From contig JAAUOM010000033.1 in the NCBI GenBank assembly GCA_012034865.1, forward strand, positions 1 to 36,999: a DNA stretch of 36,999 nucleotides. Reading direction: 5' to 3'. The notes under the pieces were generated by a model. It saw nothing but the letters and a program-made list of their open reading frames with translations, did no database searches and was not told the origin of the DNA. Every line of letters starts with the position of its first letter. The stretch's first letter is position 1. The translations under genes were made by a program, and so were the position numbers. Source of the stretch: Acaryochloris sp. CRU_2_0. Its GTDB lineage: Bacteria; Cyanobacteriota; Cyanobacteriia; Thermosynechococcales; Thermosynechococcaceae. Positions 8,402 through 16,872 of this stretch are shown in pieces.

Positions 8402-11400
8402 ATGTTAAGTGATTTTGTTAATCAACACGAAGACCAGTGGAGAGGCATGGTTGCATCTTATGATCTAAATATTCATGAGCTGCTGGCAAAAGTGATATCG
8501 GCAACAGATGAAGTCATCTTAATCACTACAACAGAAATTGCCACAGAAAAAGGCCCGCAAATCTTATACGCGAATCCAGCCTATTATCATTTAGTAGGCA
8601 GATCTAACCCTGAGCAATCCCAAGATGCCCAGTATCTGTATAATCACTTAACACCTGTAGACACCAACAACTTCATCAAGGGTTTGTCCCATTTGTCAGT
8701 GCAAGAAGACGCATGGGCTAATTTCTATTTCAACACGGACAAGACCCAACAAATCAGGCTAAGGCTTGCCCCCTTATCGGATGCCAATCATTGCTATCAG
8801 GCTATTTTGTTCAGACAAGAGATATCGGTGGGTTTGTCGCAACCAGCCCATTTATCTCTGCCTGCTGGACAACCTCACTCTGTTGTTAGACAAGGTTCTA
8901 ATGATAAGGGGGATGTATCGCCCCAAATAGCTTATCAAGCCATACCGGGGCACAACCTAAAAACTTTAATTGATGCGCTCCCCGGTATCATTTTTGCTGC
9001 TAACTGTGATTTAAGTTGGACAAAGCAATCCCTCAGCCAGGGATGTCTGCGGTTAACGGGATATCACCCCCAAGAACTCTTGGGGGATTCTACCCTAGCC
9101 TACAATACCCTCATTGATCCACAAGATTTATCTCAACTGTTTGCGGCTATTGCTGCTGCGGTTAAGGAAGACTCCTTCTATGCCGTTGAATATCGAATTC
9201 ATACGAAATCCGGCCAGCTCAAATGGTTTTTAGAACAGGGAAGCGCTGTGGTGAATGCCAACGGCGAAGTGCTGGGTTTAGAGGGTTTCATCACAGATAT
9301 CTCTGAGCTGAAACAAGCAGAAGCCCAGTTAAAGCATGATGCGTTCTATGACAAGCTAACGGGTCTACCGAACCGATCGCTGTTCATGAACCACCTTGAA
9401 TATTGCATTAAACGGGTTAAACGCCATCCTGATCAGATTTTTGCGGTTTTATTTCTGGATTTAGATCGATTCAAGGTGGTCAATGATAGCCTGGGTCATG
9501 CGGCTGGAGATCAGTTGTTGGTCACGATTGCTGAACGATTGCGTGCCTGTGTACGGGAAACGGATACCCTAGCACGATTGGGAGGCGATGAATTTACCAT
9601 CCTTTTAGAAGGGGTCAAAGATCTCAGTGATGCCCTACACGTGTGCAATCGGATTCAGCAAGCTGTCAACCAGCCCTTCACCTTGAATGGTCGTGAAGTC
9701 TTGACGAGTGTCAGTACCGGTGTGGCCTTAAGCACAATGGGCTACGATGATCCTGAGCAGCTTCTTCACAATGCCGATGCAGCCATGTATCGCGCTAAAA
9801 CGCTAGGTAAAGCCCAATGGGAAGTCTTTACGGCGGATATGCACAGCAATGCCTCCGCTTTATTGCAGTTAGAGGTGGATTTGCGTAAAGCAGTTGATCG
9901 CCAAGAGTTTCAACTCCATTATCAGCCTATTTACCACTTAGAGACGACCAAGATTGTCGGTTTTGAAGCCTTGTTGCGATGGCACCATCCGCTTCGGGGT
10001 CTCGTTTCCCCAGTAGAATTTATTCCCGTTGCTGAAGATACAGGTTTAATTTTGCCCATTAGTTGGTGGGTCTTACAGGAAGCTTGCCGACAACTCCATC
10101 AATGGCAACAAGCGTATCCGTCTGATCCCCCCTTATTCGTAAGCGTCAATTTTTCTAGCAAGCAATTTACGGAAGTGGGTTTGATCCCCCGTATTGAAAA
10201 AATATTGCAGGAAACGGGATTAGCTCCTCAATCTCTCAAGCTGGAGATTACGGAAAGTGCAATTATGGAAAATGCGGAGTCTACCGCTGCGAAGTTGCTA
10301 GAAATCAAGGCTTTAGGCATCCAACTGGGGATTGATGATTTTGGCACGGGTTATTCTTCACTTAGTTATTTGCACCGCTTTCCCGTGGATATTTTAAAAA
10401 TCGATCGCTCTTTTGTGGGTGCTATGGATAAGCATGAGAATTTACAGATTGTCACGACCATCGCAATCCTATCTCAAAACCTGGGAATGAGAGCGGTGGC
10501 AGAAGGGGTAGAGACAGCAGAGCAGGCGGCTCAATTAAGGGCGATGGGATGCCAGTATGCCCAAGGCTATTTCTTCTCAAGACCCATCGACGCTTCTGCG
10601 ATAGAACAGTTACTTGCAGAGCATTCCTCAATGGGTCAGCAGACCTTTACCACCTCACCCTTGGCTCGCTTGCGCTTACGTGTCAACACAGCCTATTCTT
10701 ATCGGCCTTTAGTGGGTAAAACCTCTTGGATCATTGGGGCAAGTCAGGAGAGTGACATTTTATTGGCAGCCCCTAATGTTGCCCCTAAACACGCCATGGT
10801 GCAGTTAATGGGTACGGGTAATTATTATCTGGTGAATTTGTCAGCGCAGGCGGATGTTTGGGTCAATGACCAATTTATTGCCCGTCCGACGTTGCTACAA
10901 GAGGGCGATCGCATCTTGATTGGAGCGATAGACCTAGTTTTTGAGACTGAAGCGGTCTCTTTAGAGAGGCATCAATGTTGTGGCAACTCTGTGTTGATAT
11001 CTCATTCCTCGCGCTTCCAAGGCGAAACCTGGCAAGCGGCTTTAACCTCGCAAGGACTGTCGGTAATCTGGCAAGCCCCAGAGACCAATTTGATGCAAAC
11101 CTTAGAACAAATGCAGACAGCAGGCTGTGTGTTGCCCGCTCTCTTGTTGGTGGATCAACATAGTTTACCAGAAGGACTAGAACCCTTCTGTCAGTGGCGG
11201 CAGACCCATTATCCCGAGATTCCTGTTATCTTCACCAAGGGTAACCAAATGGAGGTTGCTCTTTCTGAACAGCAAAAAGCCTTGGACTGTGGGGCAGTGG
11301 CTTTGTTGCCCGGTTTCTGTGAGCAGAATATTCTCTCCAATCTCGTCGATACCCTTACTAAAATTGATGTTGTCCTCCAATCCCTTGAGCGGCAATCCTT

Positions 11401-11470
11401 AGATCGTAAATCTCTGGTGGCGGCTCTCATGCCCTTGCAAACCGTGGTGAAGCAAGGTGTGTTTCAGTAG
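8402..11470 (+). CDS. PAS-PAS-GGDEF-EAL-FHA-pseudoreceiver cyclic-di-GMP signalling protein
   Basis: A 1022-residue soluble protein. A degenerate PAS occupies about 25-140 and a second PAS with PAC about 190-305 (DALPGIIFAAN to EGFITDISELKQAE). The diguanylate cyclase domain (about 308-475) has an intact active site GGDEF at 394-398 and an inhibitory RETD five residues before the RL that precedes it. The phosphodiesterase domain (about 490-735) keeps EALLR (522-526), DDFGTGYSSL (645-654), KIDRSFV and EGVET, so both synthesis and breakdown of c-di-GMP look possible. An FHA-like domain (about 770-850; WIIGASQESDILL, KHAMVQL) would bind phosphothreonine peptides. The last 130 residues resemble a receiver (VLPALLLVDQH) without the conserved Lys. 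The FHA domain suggests a link to Ser/Thr kinases such as the one encoded at 12956-14197; that partner is conjecture. Confidence 0.92.
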   Translation: MLSDFVNQHEDQWRGMVASYDLNIHELLAKVISATDEVILITTTEIATEKGPQILYANPAYYHLVGRSNPEQSQDAQYLYNHLTPVDTNNFIKGLSHLSVQEDAWANFYFNTDKTQQIRLRLAPLSDANHCYQAILFRQEISVGLSQPAHLSLPAGQPHSVVRQGSNDKGDVSPQIAYQAIPGHNLKTLIDALPGIIFAANCDLSWTKQSLSQGCLRLTGYHPQELLGDSTLAYNTLIDPQDLSQLFAAIAAAVKEDSFYAVEYRIHTKSGQLKWFLEQGSAVVNANGEVLGLEGFITDISELKQAEAQLKHDAFYDKLTGLPNRSLFMNHLEYCIKRVKRHPDQIFAVLFLDLDRFKVVNDSLGHAAGDQLLVTIAERLRACVRETDTLARLGGDEFTILLEGVKDLSDALHVCNRIQQAVNQPFTLNGREVLTSVSTGVALSTMGYDDPEQLLHNADAAMYRAKTLGKAQWEVFTADMHSNASALLQLEVDLRKAVDRQEFQLHYQPIYHLETTKIVGFEALLRWHHPLRGLVSPVEFIPVAEDTGLILPISWWVLQEACRQLHQWQQAYPSDPPLFVSVNFSSKQFTEVGLIPRIEKILQETGLAPQSLKLEITESAIMENAESTAAKLLEIKALGIQLGIDDFGTGYSSLSYLHRFPVDILKIDRSFVGAMDKHENLQIVTTIAILSQNLGMRAVAEGVETAEQAAQLRAMGCQYAQGYFFSRPIDASAIEQLLAEHSSMGQQTFTTSPLARLRLRVNTAYSYRPLVGKTSWIIGASQESDILLAAPNVAPKHAMVQLMGTGNYYLVNLSAQADVWVNDQFIARPTLLQEGDRILIGAIDLVFETEAVSLERHQCCGNSVLISHSSRFQGETWQAALTSQGLSVIWQAPETNLMQTLEQMQTAGCVLPALLLVDQHSLPEGLEPFCQWRQTHYPEIPVIFTKGNQMEVALSEQQKALDCGAVALLPGFCEQNILSNLVDTLTKIDVVLQSLERQSLDRKSLVAALMPLQTVVKQGVFQ

Positions 11471-11592
11471 TGTCTGGATTGGATTGAGATAGAGGCTTAT
11501 GGTTTGTGAAGGAAGTGCAAGAACTAACCGTCCAGACAGTCCCTCTGGGCGGTAAAATGAATTGCCGAGTGTTCTTCCCATGCCGAGAATTC

Positions 11593-12150
11593 ATGATTTC
11601 CAGTAATGACTTTCGTCCAGGTGTGTCTATTGAACTTGATGGTTCAGTATGGCGGGTTGTAGAGTTTCTGCATGTTAAGCCGGGTAAAGGATCTGCCTTT
11701 GTCCGCACAAAGCTGAAAAATGCCCAAACGGGCAGCGTTGTTGAACGCACCTTCCGCGCTGGCGAAACGGTTCCGCAAGCCAATCTGGAGAAGCGAGCCA
11801 TGCAGCACACCTATAAAGACGGGGATCAGTTTGTGTTTATGGATATGGCTAGCTATGAAGAAGCAAGCCTCAGCCAGCAGCAAATTGGCGATCGCGTCAA
11901 GTACTTGAAGGAAGGGATGGAGGTAAATGTGATCCGCTGGGGAGAGCAAGTTCTAGAAGTGGAATTGCCAACCTCAGTGGTTTTAGAAGTGACCCAAACC
12001 GATCCCGGTGTCAAAGGGGATACAGCTACTGGGGGCACTAAGCCCGCTATTGTGGAAACAGGGGCACAGGTGATGGTTCCTTTATTTATCTCTGAAGGAG
12101 AGCGGATTAAAGTGGACACCCGTACCGACTCCTATTTAGGCCGCGAGTAA
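11593..12150 (+). CDS. efp: Translation elongation factor P
   Basis: A 185-residue protein that binds ribosomes stalled at consecutive prolines and promotes peptide-bond formation. It begins [20 protein letters not shown] at 11593 is chosen because the 29 codons upstream in the open frame (to 11506) lie outside the family. Lys32 in [10 protein letters not shown] is at the tip of domain I, where many bacteria carry lysine-based modifications. [20 protein letters not shown] and the C-terminal [12 protein letters not shown] are family hallmarks. Length is normal. accB starts 15 bp downstream with its own GGAG site, so the two are probably co-transcribed, the usual arrangement in cyanobacteria. 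The accB reading frame contains a five-proline run, the type of sequence on which EF-P acts. Confidence 0.97.
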   Translation: MISSNDFRPGVSIELDGSVWRVVEFLHVKPGKGSAFVRTKLKNAQTGSVVERTFRAGETVPQANLEKRAMQHTYKDGDQFVFMDMASYEEASLSQQQIGDRVKYLKEGMEVNVIRWGEQVLEVELPTSVVLEVTQTDPGVKGDTATGGTKPAIVETGAQVMVPLFISEGERIKVDTRTDSYLGRE

Positions 12151-12165
12151 GGAGTAACGTCAACG

Positions 12166-12638
12166 GTGGAATTTGATCTCAACCAGCTACGCGAACTATT
12201 AGCGATTCTCAATCAAACCGATATTGATGAGCTAAGTCTCAAAAGCAATGATTTTGAACTGACGATTCACAAAGCAACACCCTTTACAGCCACGGTGTCT
12301 GCCTCCAGCGCACAACAATCTCACGTGTTAGAGAACACTACCCTAGAAATCCTCCCAACGGCTTCAGAATCTGCCCCACCACCCCCACCAAAAAATGGGT
12401 AGACGTAGTTTCACCAATGGTCGGCACCTTTTACCGCTCTCCGGCACCCGATGAGCCTCCCTTTGTGGAGATCGGTGATGTAGCTCGACGGGGACAAACC
12501 GTGTGCATTATCGAAGCAATGAAGCTCATGAATGAGCTAGAAGCCGAGATTAATGGCGAAATTGTCGAAATTCTTGTAGAAAATGGCGAACCTATCGAAT
12601 TTGGTCAAACTTTAATACGGATTAACCCTTCTAATTAA
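12166..12638 (+). CDS. accB: Biotin carboxyl carrier protein of acetyl-CoA carboxylase, interrupted by a -1 frameshift
   Basis: Carries biotin between the biotin carboxylase and carboxyltransferase parts of acetyl-CoA carboxylase, the first step of fatty acid synthesis. The N-terminal part starts at GTG 12166 (EFDLNQLRELLAILNQTDIDEL) after a GGAG site and ends in TAG at 12400-12402. The C-terminal biotinyl domain continues in the -1 frame as WVDVVSPMVGTFYRSP and includes EAMKLMNE, with the biotin Lys codon at 12522-12524. The change occurs at CCA-AAA-AAT (12388-12396), directly after five proline codons. Read through, the product would be about 157 residues, normal for BCCP. The gene is essential in bacteria unless duplicated, so this is either a missing base in the sequence, a recent mutation, or programmed -1 frameshifting. 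Confidence 0.9.
12389..12402 (+). other. Slippery heptamer A-AAA-AAT followed by a stop codon in accB
   Basis: In the zero frame the codons are CCA AAA AAT GGG TAG. A-AAA-AAT (12390-12396) fits the X-XXY-YYZ pattern for simultaneous -1 slippage, and -1 slippage here enters exactly the frame that encodes the biotinyl domain. It lies immediately after five proline codons (12376-12390). I see no Shine-Dalgarno-like stimulator 8-14 nt upstream and no convincing stem-loop 5-9 nt downstream. Confidence 0.5.
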
Positions 12639-12678
12639 TGTTGTGCTGCTTAGATTTTCGATAAGGTATACTTTATGG

Positions 12679-12955
12679 GGTAGTGCATCAAAGAATAGTG
12701 GGTCGAGTAAGGTAGGGAGACTGCTATTTTTACTTACAAACCATGGAATGCAGGCTCTGCGGTCATCCTAACACCCACAAGCATGGAAAAGCTCCCATTC
12801 GGAGCCAACGCTATTTTTGCCCCCATTGCAAGCAAACGTTCAACGAGCGAATTGACAAGATGTCTTATCATCGTGTGGTCTTTTGTGCAAAAAAACAAAC
12901 TGGATTTGCTTAATTGGCTGCAAACCCATCCATCGGAGTAAGGGGCTGGGTGCAG
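12679..12955 (+). mobile_element. IS1-family remnant (left end and start of insA)
   Basis: GGTAGTGCATCAAAG near 12679 resembles an IS1-type left terminal repeat and aligns with GGTTGTGCACCATTA at the end of the second remnant (read on the minus strand from 21096). It is followed by a truncated insA-like frame. The right boundary is unclear: the remnant runs into the stop of the convergent kinase gene and no right terminal repeat is seen. Confidence 0.6.
12743..12913 (+). pseudogene. Truncated IS1-type InsA zinc-finger protein
   Basis: The frame encodes 56 residues: MECRLCGHPNTHKHGK, then SQRYFCPHCKQTFNE, a CxxC...CxxC zinc-binding module typical of the InsA DNA-binding subunit of IS1 elements. 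Homology fades after KMSYHRV and the frame stops shortly afterwards. Nothing of the catalytic InsB part remains. A sister fragment with 50-60% similarity by eye lies at 20824-21033 on the other strand. Confidence 0.75.
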
Positions 12956-14197
12956 TTACAAACTCAACTCAACGATAATGCCAGCCAGCTTGGGATTGGG
13001 ATAGGTCTGAAGATAGACCTGACTTATGTGGTGCAGGGCATCAGAGTAGCTGAAGGCATGGATTAACTTATCCCAGGTGGGAGTAGTCGTAAACTTGATG
13101 CCATTGGCTTTGGCAACTCTGCGACACTCATTATAGGACCCATAGCGACGCAGCAGCTCTTGCTTATCGAGCATCTCGGGAGCCTGCGCTAGGGTGGCTA
13201 AAGACAAGGGGGGCTGGGTTGCCGACTTTTTGATCTCCTCTGGGGTGATCCTCTCTTTCTCTGGGGAAGGACTAGGAGCAGGAGGCTGTTTTAAGTTAGG
13301 AAGTTCTTGGCTGAGGGCAGGGTAGGCCATCCCCGTTCCTAATAAGCCCATGACGCCCAATCCTACGGCTTGCAACATTCGCCGCCGACTAGGAGCTGGA
13401 ACGTCTTGGAGTTGATTGATGGTTTCTAGAGCCTCCACTGCCGAAGGATAACGGCGACGATAATCTTGAGAGATCATCTTATCCAAGATTTGGGCTAACT
13501 CAGCACTCACATTGGTTTGGTGTTGCCAGAGGAACTCACCCGTATCTGGGTCTCTGGGGAAAGGGGTTTTGGCGGGATCGATATTGGTGAGGGCGCGCAG
13601 GGCAATCATCCCCACTGCGTAGATATCACTACTGAATCGGGGTTTGCCTAAGAGCTGTTCTGGGGGCATGTAACCTTGGGTGCCCACGATCGCAGTTTGG
13701 CCAGAGGGTTGATGCTTTTTGACGGAACCAAAATCGATGAGAACGATGCGGCGATCGCGATCTCGTCTAATCAAATTTTCCGGTTTCAAATCGCGGTGAA
13801 TCACCTGCTGACGATGCACAAAGGCCAAGGTCTCCAAAATATCTTGCAAAAAGGCCACGACTTTGGCTTCTGGCCATTGCCACCACTTGAGTTCACGGTC
13901 TAGACTACGGCCTTCAATATACTGCTCGACCAGATAAAACTGTCGCTCTGCTTCAAAGGAAGTATACAGTTGCGGAATTCGATCATGGCTTCCCAGTTTC
14001 TTGAGGACATTCACCTCTGTTTGGAATAAACGCCGAGCAGTTCTCACCGTAAACGGATCCTCGGAGCTGGTCTGTAGCTTTTTGATCACACAGCGGCGGC
14101 CATCAGCGCGATCGAGATCCTTGGCCAAATAGACTTTGCTAAATCCACCTGCACCGAGGTCTTTGATAATTTTGTAGCGATTGGCTAATGCGCTCAT
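12956..14197 (-). CDS. Membrane-anchored Ser/Thr protein kinase (Hanks type)
   Basis: 413 residues. The kinase domain spans about 7-265: glycine loop LGAGGFSKVYLAKD, VIKK (Lys39), HRDLKPENL (catalytic Asp136), DFG (Asp155) and VGTQGYMPPEQLLGK in the activation and P+1 loops, all intact. A single transmembrane segment follows RRR at about 273-295, placing the kinase in the cytoplasm. A Pro-rich linker and a 70-residue C-terminal region outside the membrane (YGSYNECRRVAKANGIKF, then FSYSDALHHISQVYLQ) have no domain I can name and may sense or bind a ligand. ATG at 14197 is used; a GTG one codon earlier is possible. The 326 bp upstream of this gene, to 14526, show no gene and no clear signal. 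Confidence 0.93.
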   Translation of the reverse strand: MSALANRYKIIKDLGAGGFSKVYLAKDLDRADGRRCVIKKLQTSSEDPFTVRTARRLFQTEVNVLKKLGSHDRIPQLYTSFEAERQFYLVEQYIEGRSLDRELKWWQWPEAKVVAFLQDILETLAFVHRQQVIHRDLKPENLIRRDRDRRIVLIDFGSVKKHQPSGQTAIVGTQGYMPPEQLLGKPRFSSDIYAVGMIALRALTNIDPAKTPFPRDPDTGEFLWQHQTNVSAELAQILDKMISQDYRRRYPSAVEALETINQLQDVPAPSRRRMLQAVGLGVMGLLGTGMAYPALSQELPNLKQPPAPSPSPEKERITPEEIKKSATQPPLSLATLAQAPEMLDKQELLRRYGSYNECRRVAKANGIKFTTTPTWDKLIHAFSYSDALHHISQVYLQTYPNPKLAGIIVELSL

Positions 14198-14526
14198 CAC
14201 CTTACCTCTTCCTTAAATGGACATCTATAGCTGACAACTTCCAACCCAAATATAGGGAACCTCAACGTTTCAGCTTAGTAAAGACGCTAACTGTCCCTTG
14301 ACTGCAAAACCCAAAAGATATAACCTAACCCAGACTATTGCTTAAGGGAGAAGGAACTCTATTCCAAACATCATTTTTGGCTGCCAGCTTAGCGTAGGTC
14401 TTTGTCTACTGGATCGTTTTACAGAAAAACTTAACAGAAACAGGGACTGTGGGACAGATGGAAGGCAAAAGGTAAGATTAGGTTTGGGTTCGCAGACGGT
14501 TTATTGAGCAGGCATAGTCCCTATGG

Positions 14527-15841
14527 TTAAAACTTGGGGGGGGTTGAATCTGGTGGATAGAGGAATTCAACACTCACCGAGGTCTGTTGTTGTGGGGCTA
14601 TGGGTATGGTCAGTAGGGGTTTACCTCGTTGACCTCGGCGTTGTACCAAGTGAAAGTAACGCTTTTGGGCTTTGCCAGTCTCGTCGATGTAGCCCAGCTT
14701 CAGGGTTCCTCGGAAAAAGGCGGATCCCCTAGGGATTTTAAAAGCGCAATCCCTTGTGAGTGAGTTCATCTTCTTTAATAGGTGTTTGTAGGGACAAGGT
14801 TACTTTTTGGGGTTGCTTGGTGGGGTTTTTGAGGGGGAGAGTGAGATTGTAACGCAACCCATAATTTCCATGAGATTTATAGGCTGTATCGTCATACCGC
14901 ACCAGCATTGGCGCACTTTGGATCTGTCCGGTGCCCAAGGTGCCGCGATCGATGGAATTAATTACATAGGAAAACGCTTCGCCCGGTTTAGGAATATCCA
15001 GACTAGCTGCCCCCGGTTTGTTGGTAAGGGTTGCTTTCCACTCTGATCCTTGAGAGATGCCAGCAACCCGTCCGTAAAAAAATTTTTCCACCTTGGAATC
15101 CGGTGGGGTAGGTGGTTGATCCCGGGGACTTACCAAATCGCCCTTGGCCAATGTCTGCTTCCAGTCTTCTAAGAGGGGGGCTTGAAACTTCCACTTGGCC
15201 GGATTTCGGGCATGCCGGGTCATACTAGCGGCATAGAGTTTGCCATTGGTCCATAATCGCAGCCAGGTGGTTCGACTATTGCTAGGGGGGAGTGGCAAAT
15301 TCACCAGCATTTTGCTTTCCCCAGGTGGAATCGTCATATGGGTTGCCCAACCTGTCTGGCGTTCCCGGCGCAGGACTTCACCTGCCGTCCGACTACCAGG
15401 TCCAGAATAGACTCGACCGCCTGGATCTGCCTTTTGAGCAGGCAGATCGACGAAGGGCGCTTGGGATTGACTGAGATAGCTATTGGCTTGCAAAACGAGT
15501 ACTTTCACAGGTTCACGGGTTGGGTTATGCAATAAAATCCCCAAGTACAAGGGTCGCTTACCATCCTTGGAATCCACACGAGTGACATGGTGAGCAAAGA
15601 CATCGAATCGACCGGACAAGGCATAGTTTAAATGGGCTTTAGGGTGTTCTTTGCCTGTACCAGGAAAGGTTGACAGGAGAATTCCTTCGGATTTAACCAC
15701 TTCTGGACTATTGCTATTAAAAACGGGAAATGGATCGAGTTTCCCTGGTAATGCCCTCACTTCATGAGGAATCACAACTTCCGACGCAGCAGCAACAGGG
15801 GAGGCTTGGGCCAGCAGAAGAGAAGACAGGAAAATTGACAT
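14527..15841 (-). CDS. DUF3370 family protein, frameshifted near its 3' end
   Basis: The main frame (from ATG 15841) encodes a signal-like N-terminus (SIFLSSLLLAQASPVAA) and the DUF3370 start VIPHEVRALPGKLDPFPVFN, typical of this cyanobacterial envelope-associated family of unknown function. It stops at TAA 14738-14740 after KGLRF. The family's C-terminus continues in the +1 frame (IPRGSAFFRGTLKLGYIDE, then YFHLVQRRGQ) to a stop at 14527. The switch point is CGC TTT TAA AAT: an extra T in TTTT, or +1 slippage of Phe-tRNA on TTTT at a stop codon, would restore a normal-length protein of about 437 residues. Sequencing error or recent mutation is the simplest reading. The gene is monocistronic and faces the gap before the small membrane protein. 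Confidence 0.85.
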
Positions 15842-16131
15842 AGACCCCTAAAATAAATTCGAGCGTGTAAATTCTACCAGGCTGCGATCGCTTTAGAGAT
15901 TGTGGGCGAATACGAAGGGAACAGAGAAGAGAGCAAAGATAAGTGGAACGATGATCGAGGAATAGTCAGGAATGCGTAGTGATTGTATTGCTCAATTGCA
16001 AAAGTTGAAGACATAGAAATATTTATGGCAGAGTTCAACATTTCTTTGGAGGGGATCTCTTCTCAGTTTTAGGCTTCATAATAGAGGAGCTTGCTAGTGT
16101 CTGGAAATAGAGTTTTATCTTACTGGAGTCT

Positions 16132-16425
16132 ATGGTTCTTCAACTTTGGTTCGAGTATTACCCAATCTTGCAGCCCCTATTTGTGGGCATCTGCTTTTGT
16201 CTAGCATGGGGGATTATTGGGTTGTTGGTGTGGAATTTGGGATCTGCGATCGCCTACAGTATCCGTACCTCCCAGCGCATGCACCAAATTCCCTGTAGTC
16301 GTTGCCGATATTTCACAAATGATTCCCACCTCAAATGTCCCGTTCGCCCAGACATCGCTCTGTCGGAAGCAGCCATCAGCTGTGGAGATTTTGCACCACC
16401 TCCATCTTTAACGCTAGAGATTTAA
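16132..16425 (+). CDS. Small membrane protein with a cytosolic Cys-rich tail
   Basis: 97 residues. One strongly hydrophobic segment (about 10-40, PLFVGICFCLAWGIIGLLVW) is followed by a basic region (RTSQRMHQ) and a tail holding C-x-x-C (CSRCRYF), then C (KCPVRPDIA) and C (ISCGDF). The four tail cysteines are well placed to bind a metal or an Fe-S cluster. Similar short proteins occur, as I recall, across cyanobacteria without assigned function. The positive-inside rule puts the Cys tail in the cytoplasm. The 290 bp upstream contain no gene. No partner is evident from the neighbours. Confidence 0.75.
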   Translation: MVLQLWFEYYPILQPLFVGICFCLAWGIIGLLVWNLGSAIAYSIRTSQRMHQIPCSRCRYFTNDSHLKCPVRPDIALSEAAISCGDFAPPPSLTLEI

Positions 16426-16872
16426 GAAGATCCTGTTGCATCGCAGATCATCAAAAGCAGTTGCTCTAGCATATCTCTCTTTATAATTTATTGATATTTT
16501 TTAGAGATGTTAGTGCTTAAAACCATAAAAATAGGCAGAGATATTGATAGAGTGAGGTGACTTGATTGGCATTAATAATCTGTGATTTTTAAGAATAGTG
16601 TAATCTTAAAGTTAAGACTAGGTTTTGGCAGGGTTAATTTTTAGTTGAGGTATATCATTTAATCGCCTGAATCATAGTCTTTAGTTATCACTGTCCTTAT
16701 AAAAATGGTTTAGCTATCAAAACTCAGAATGCTTTTTGAACAAGGCATACAGGCGCTGATTGAGAGTTTGGGTTAATTTTAATGTGCGATCGCAACAAAA
16801 TTTTGCCAACTTTGGGAACCATCCTCCGCTAGTCTGAGATCAAACAGTCTCTCCGGGGGAGATGGGCACAGA
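16426..16872. other. AT-rich intergenic region without a recognised feature
   Basis: A 447-bp gap between the small membrane protein and the DUF6765 gene. It is clearly more AT-rich than its surroundings and includes a HIP1 octamer near 16785. I find no tRNA fold, repeat shared with the rest of the window, or convincing reading frame. It may simply contain the promoter of the downstream gene. Confidence 0.5.

Noticed and set aside
11427..12119. Long minus-strand frames across efp
   Set aside because: efp is complete on the plus strand with all family motifs; the opposing frames show no homology that I recognise.
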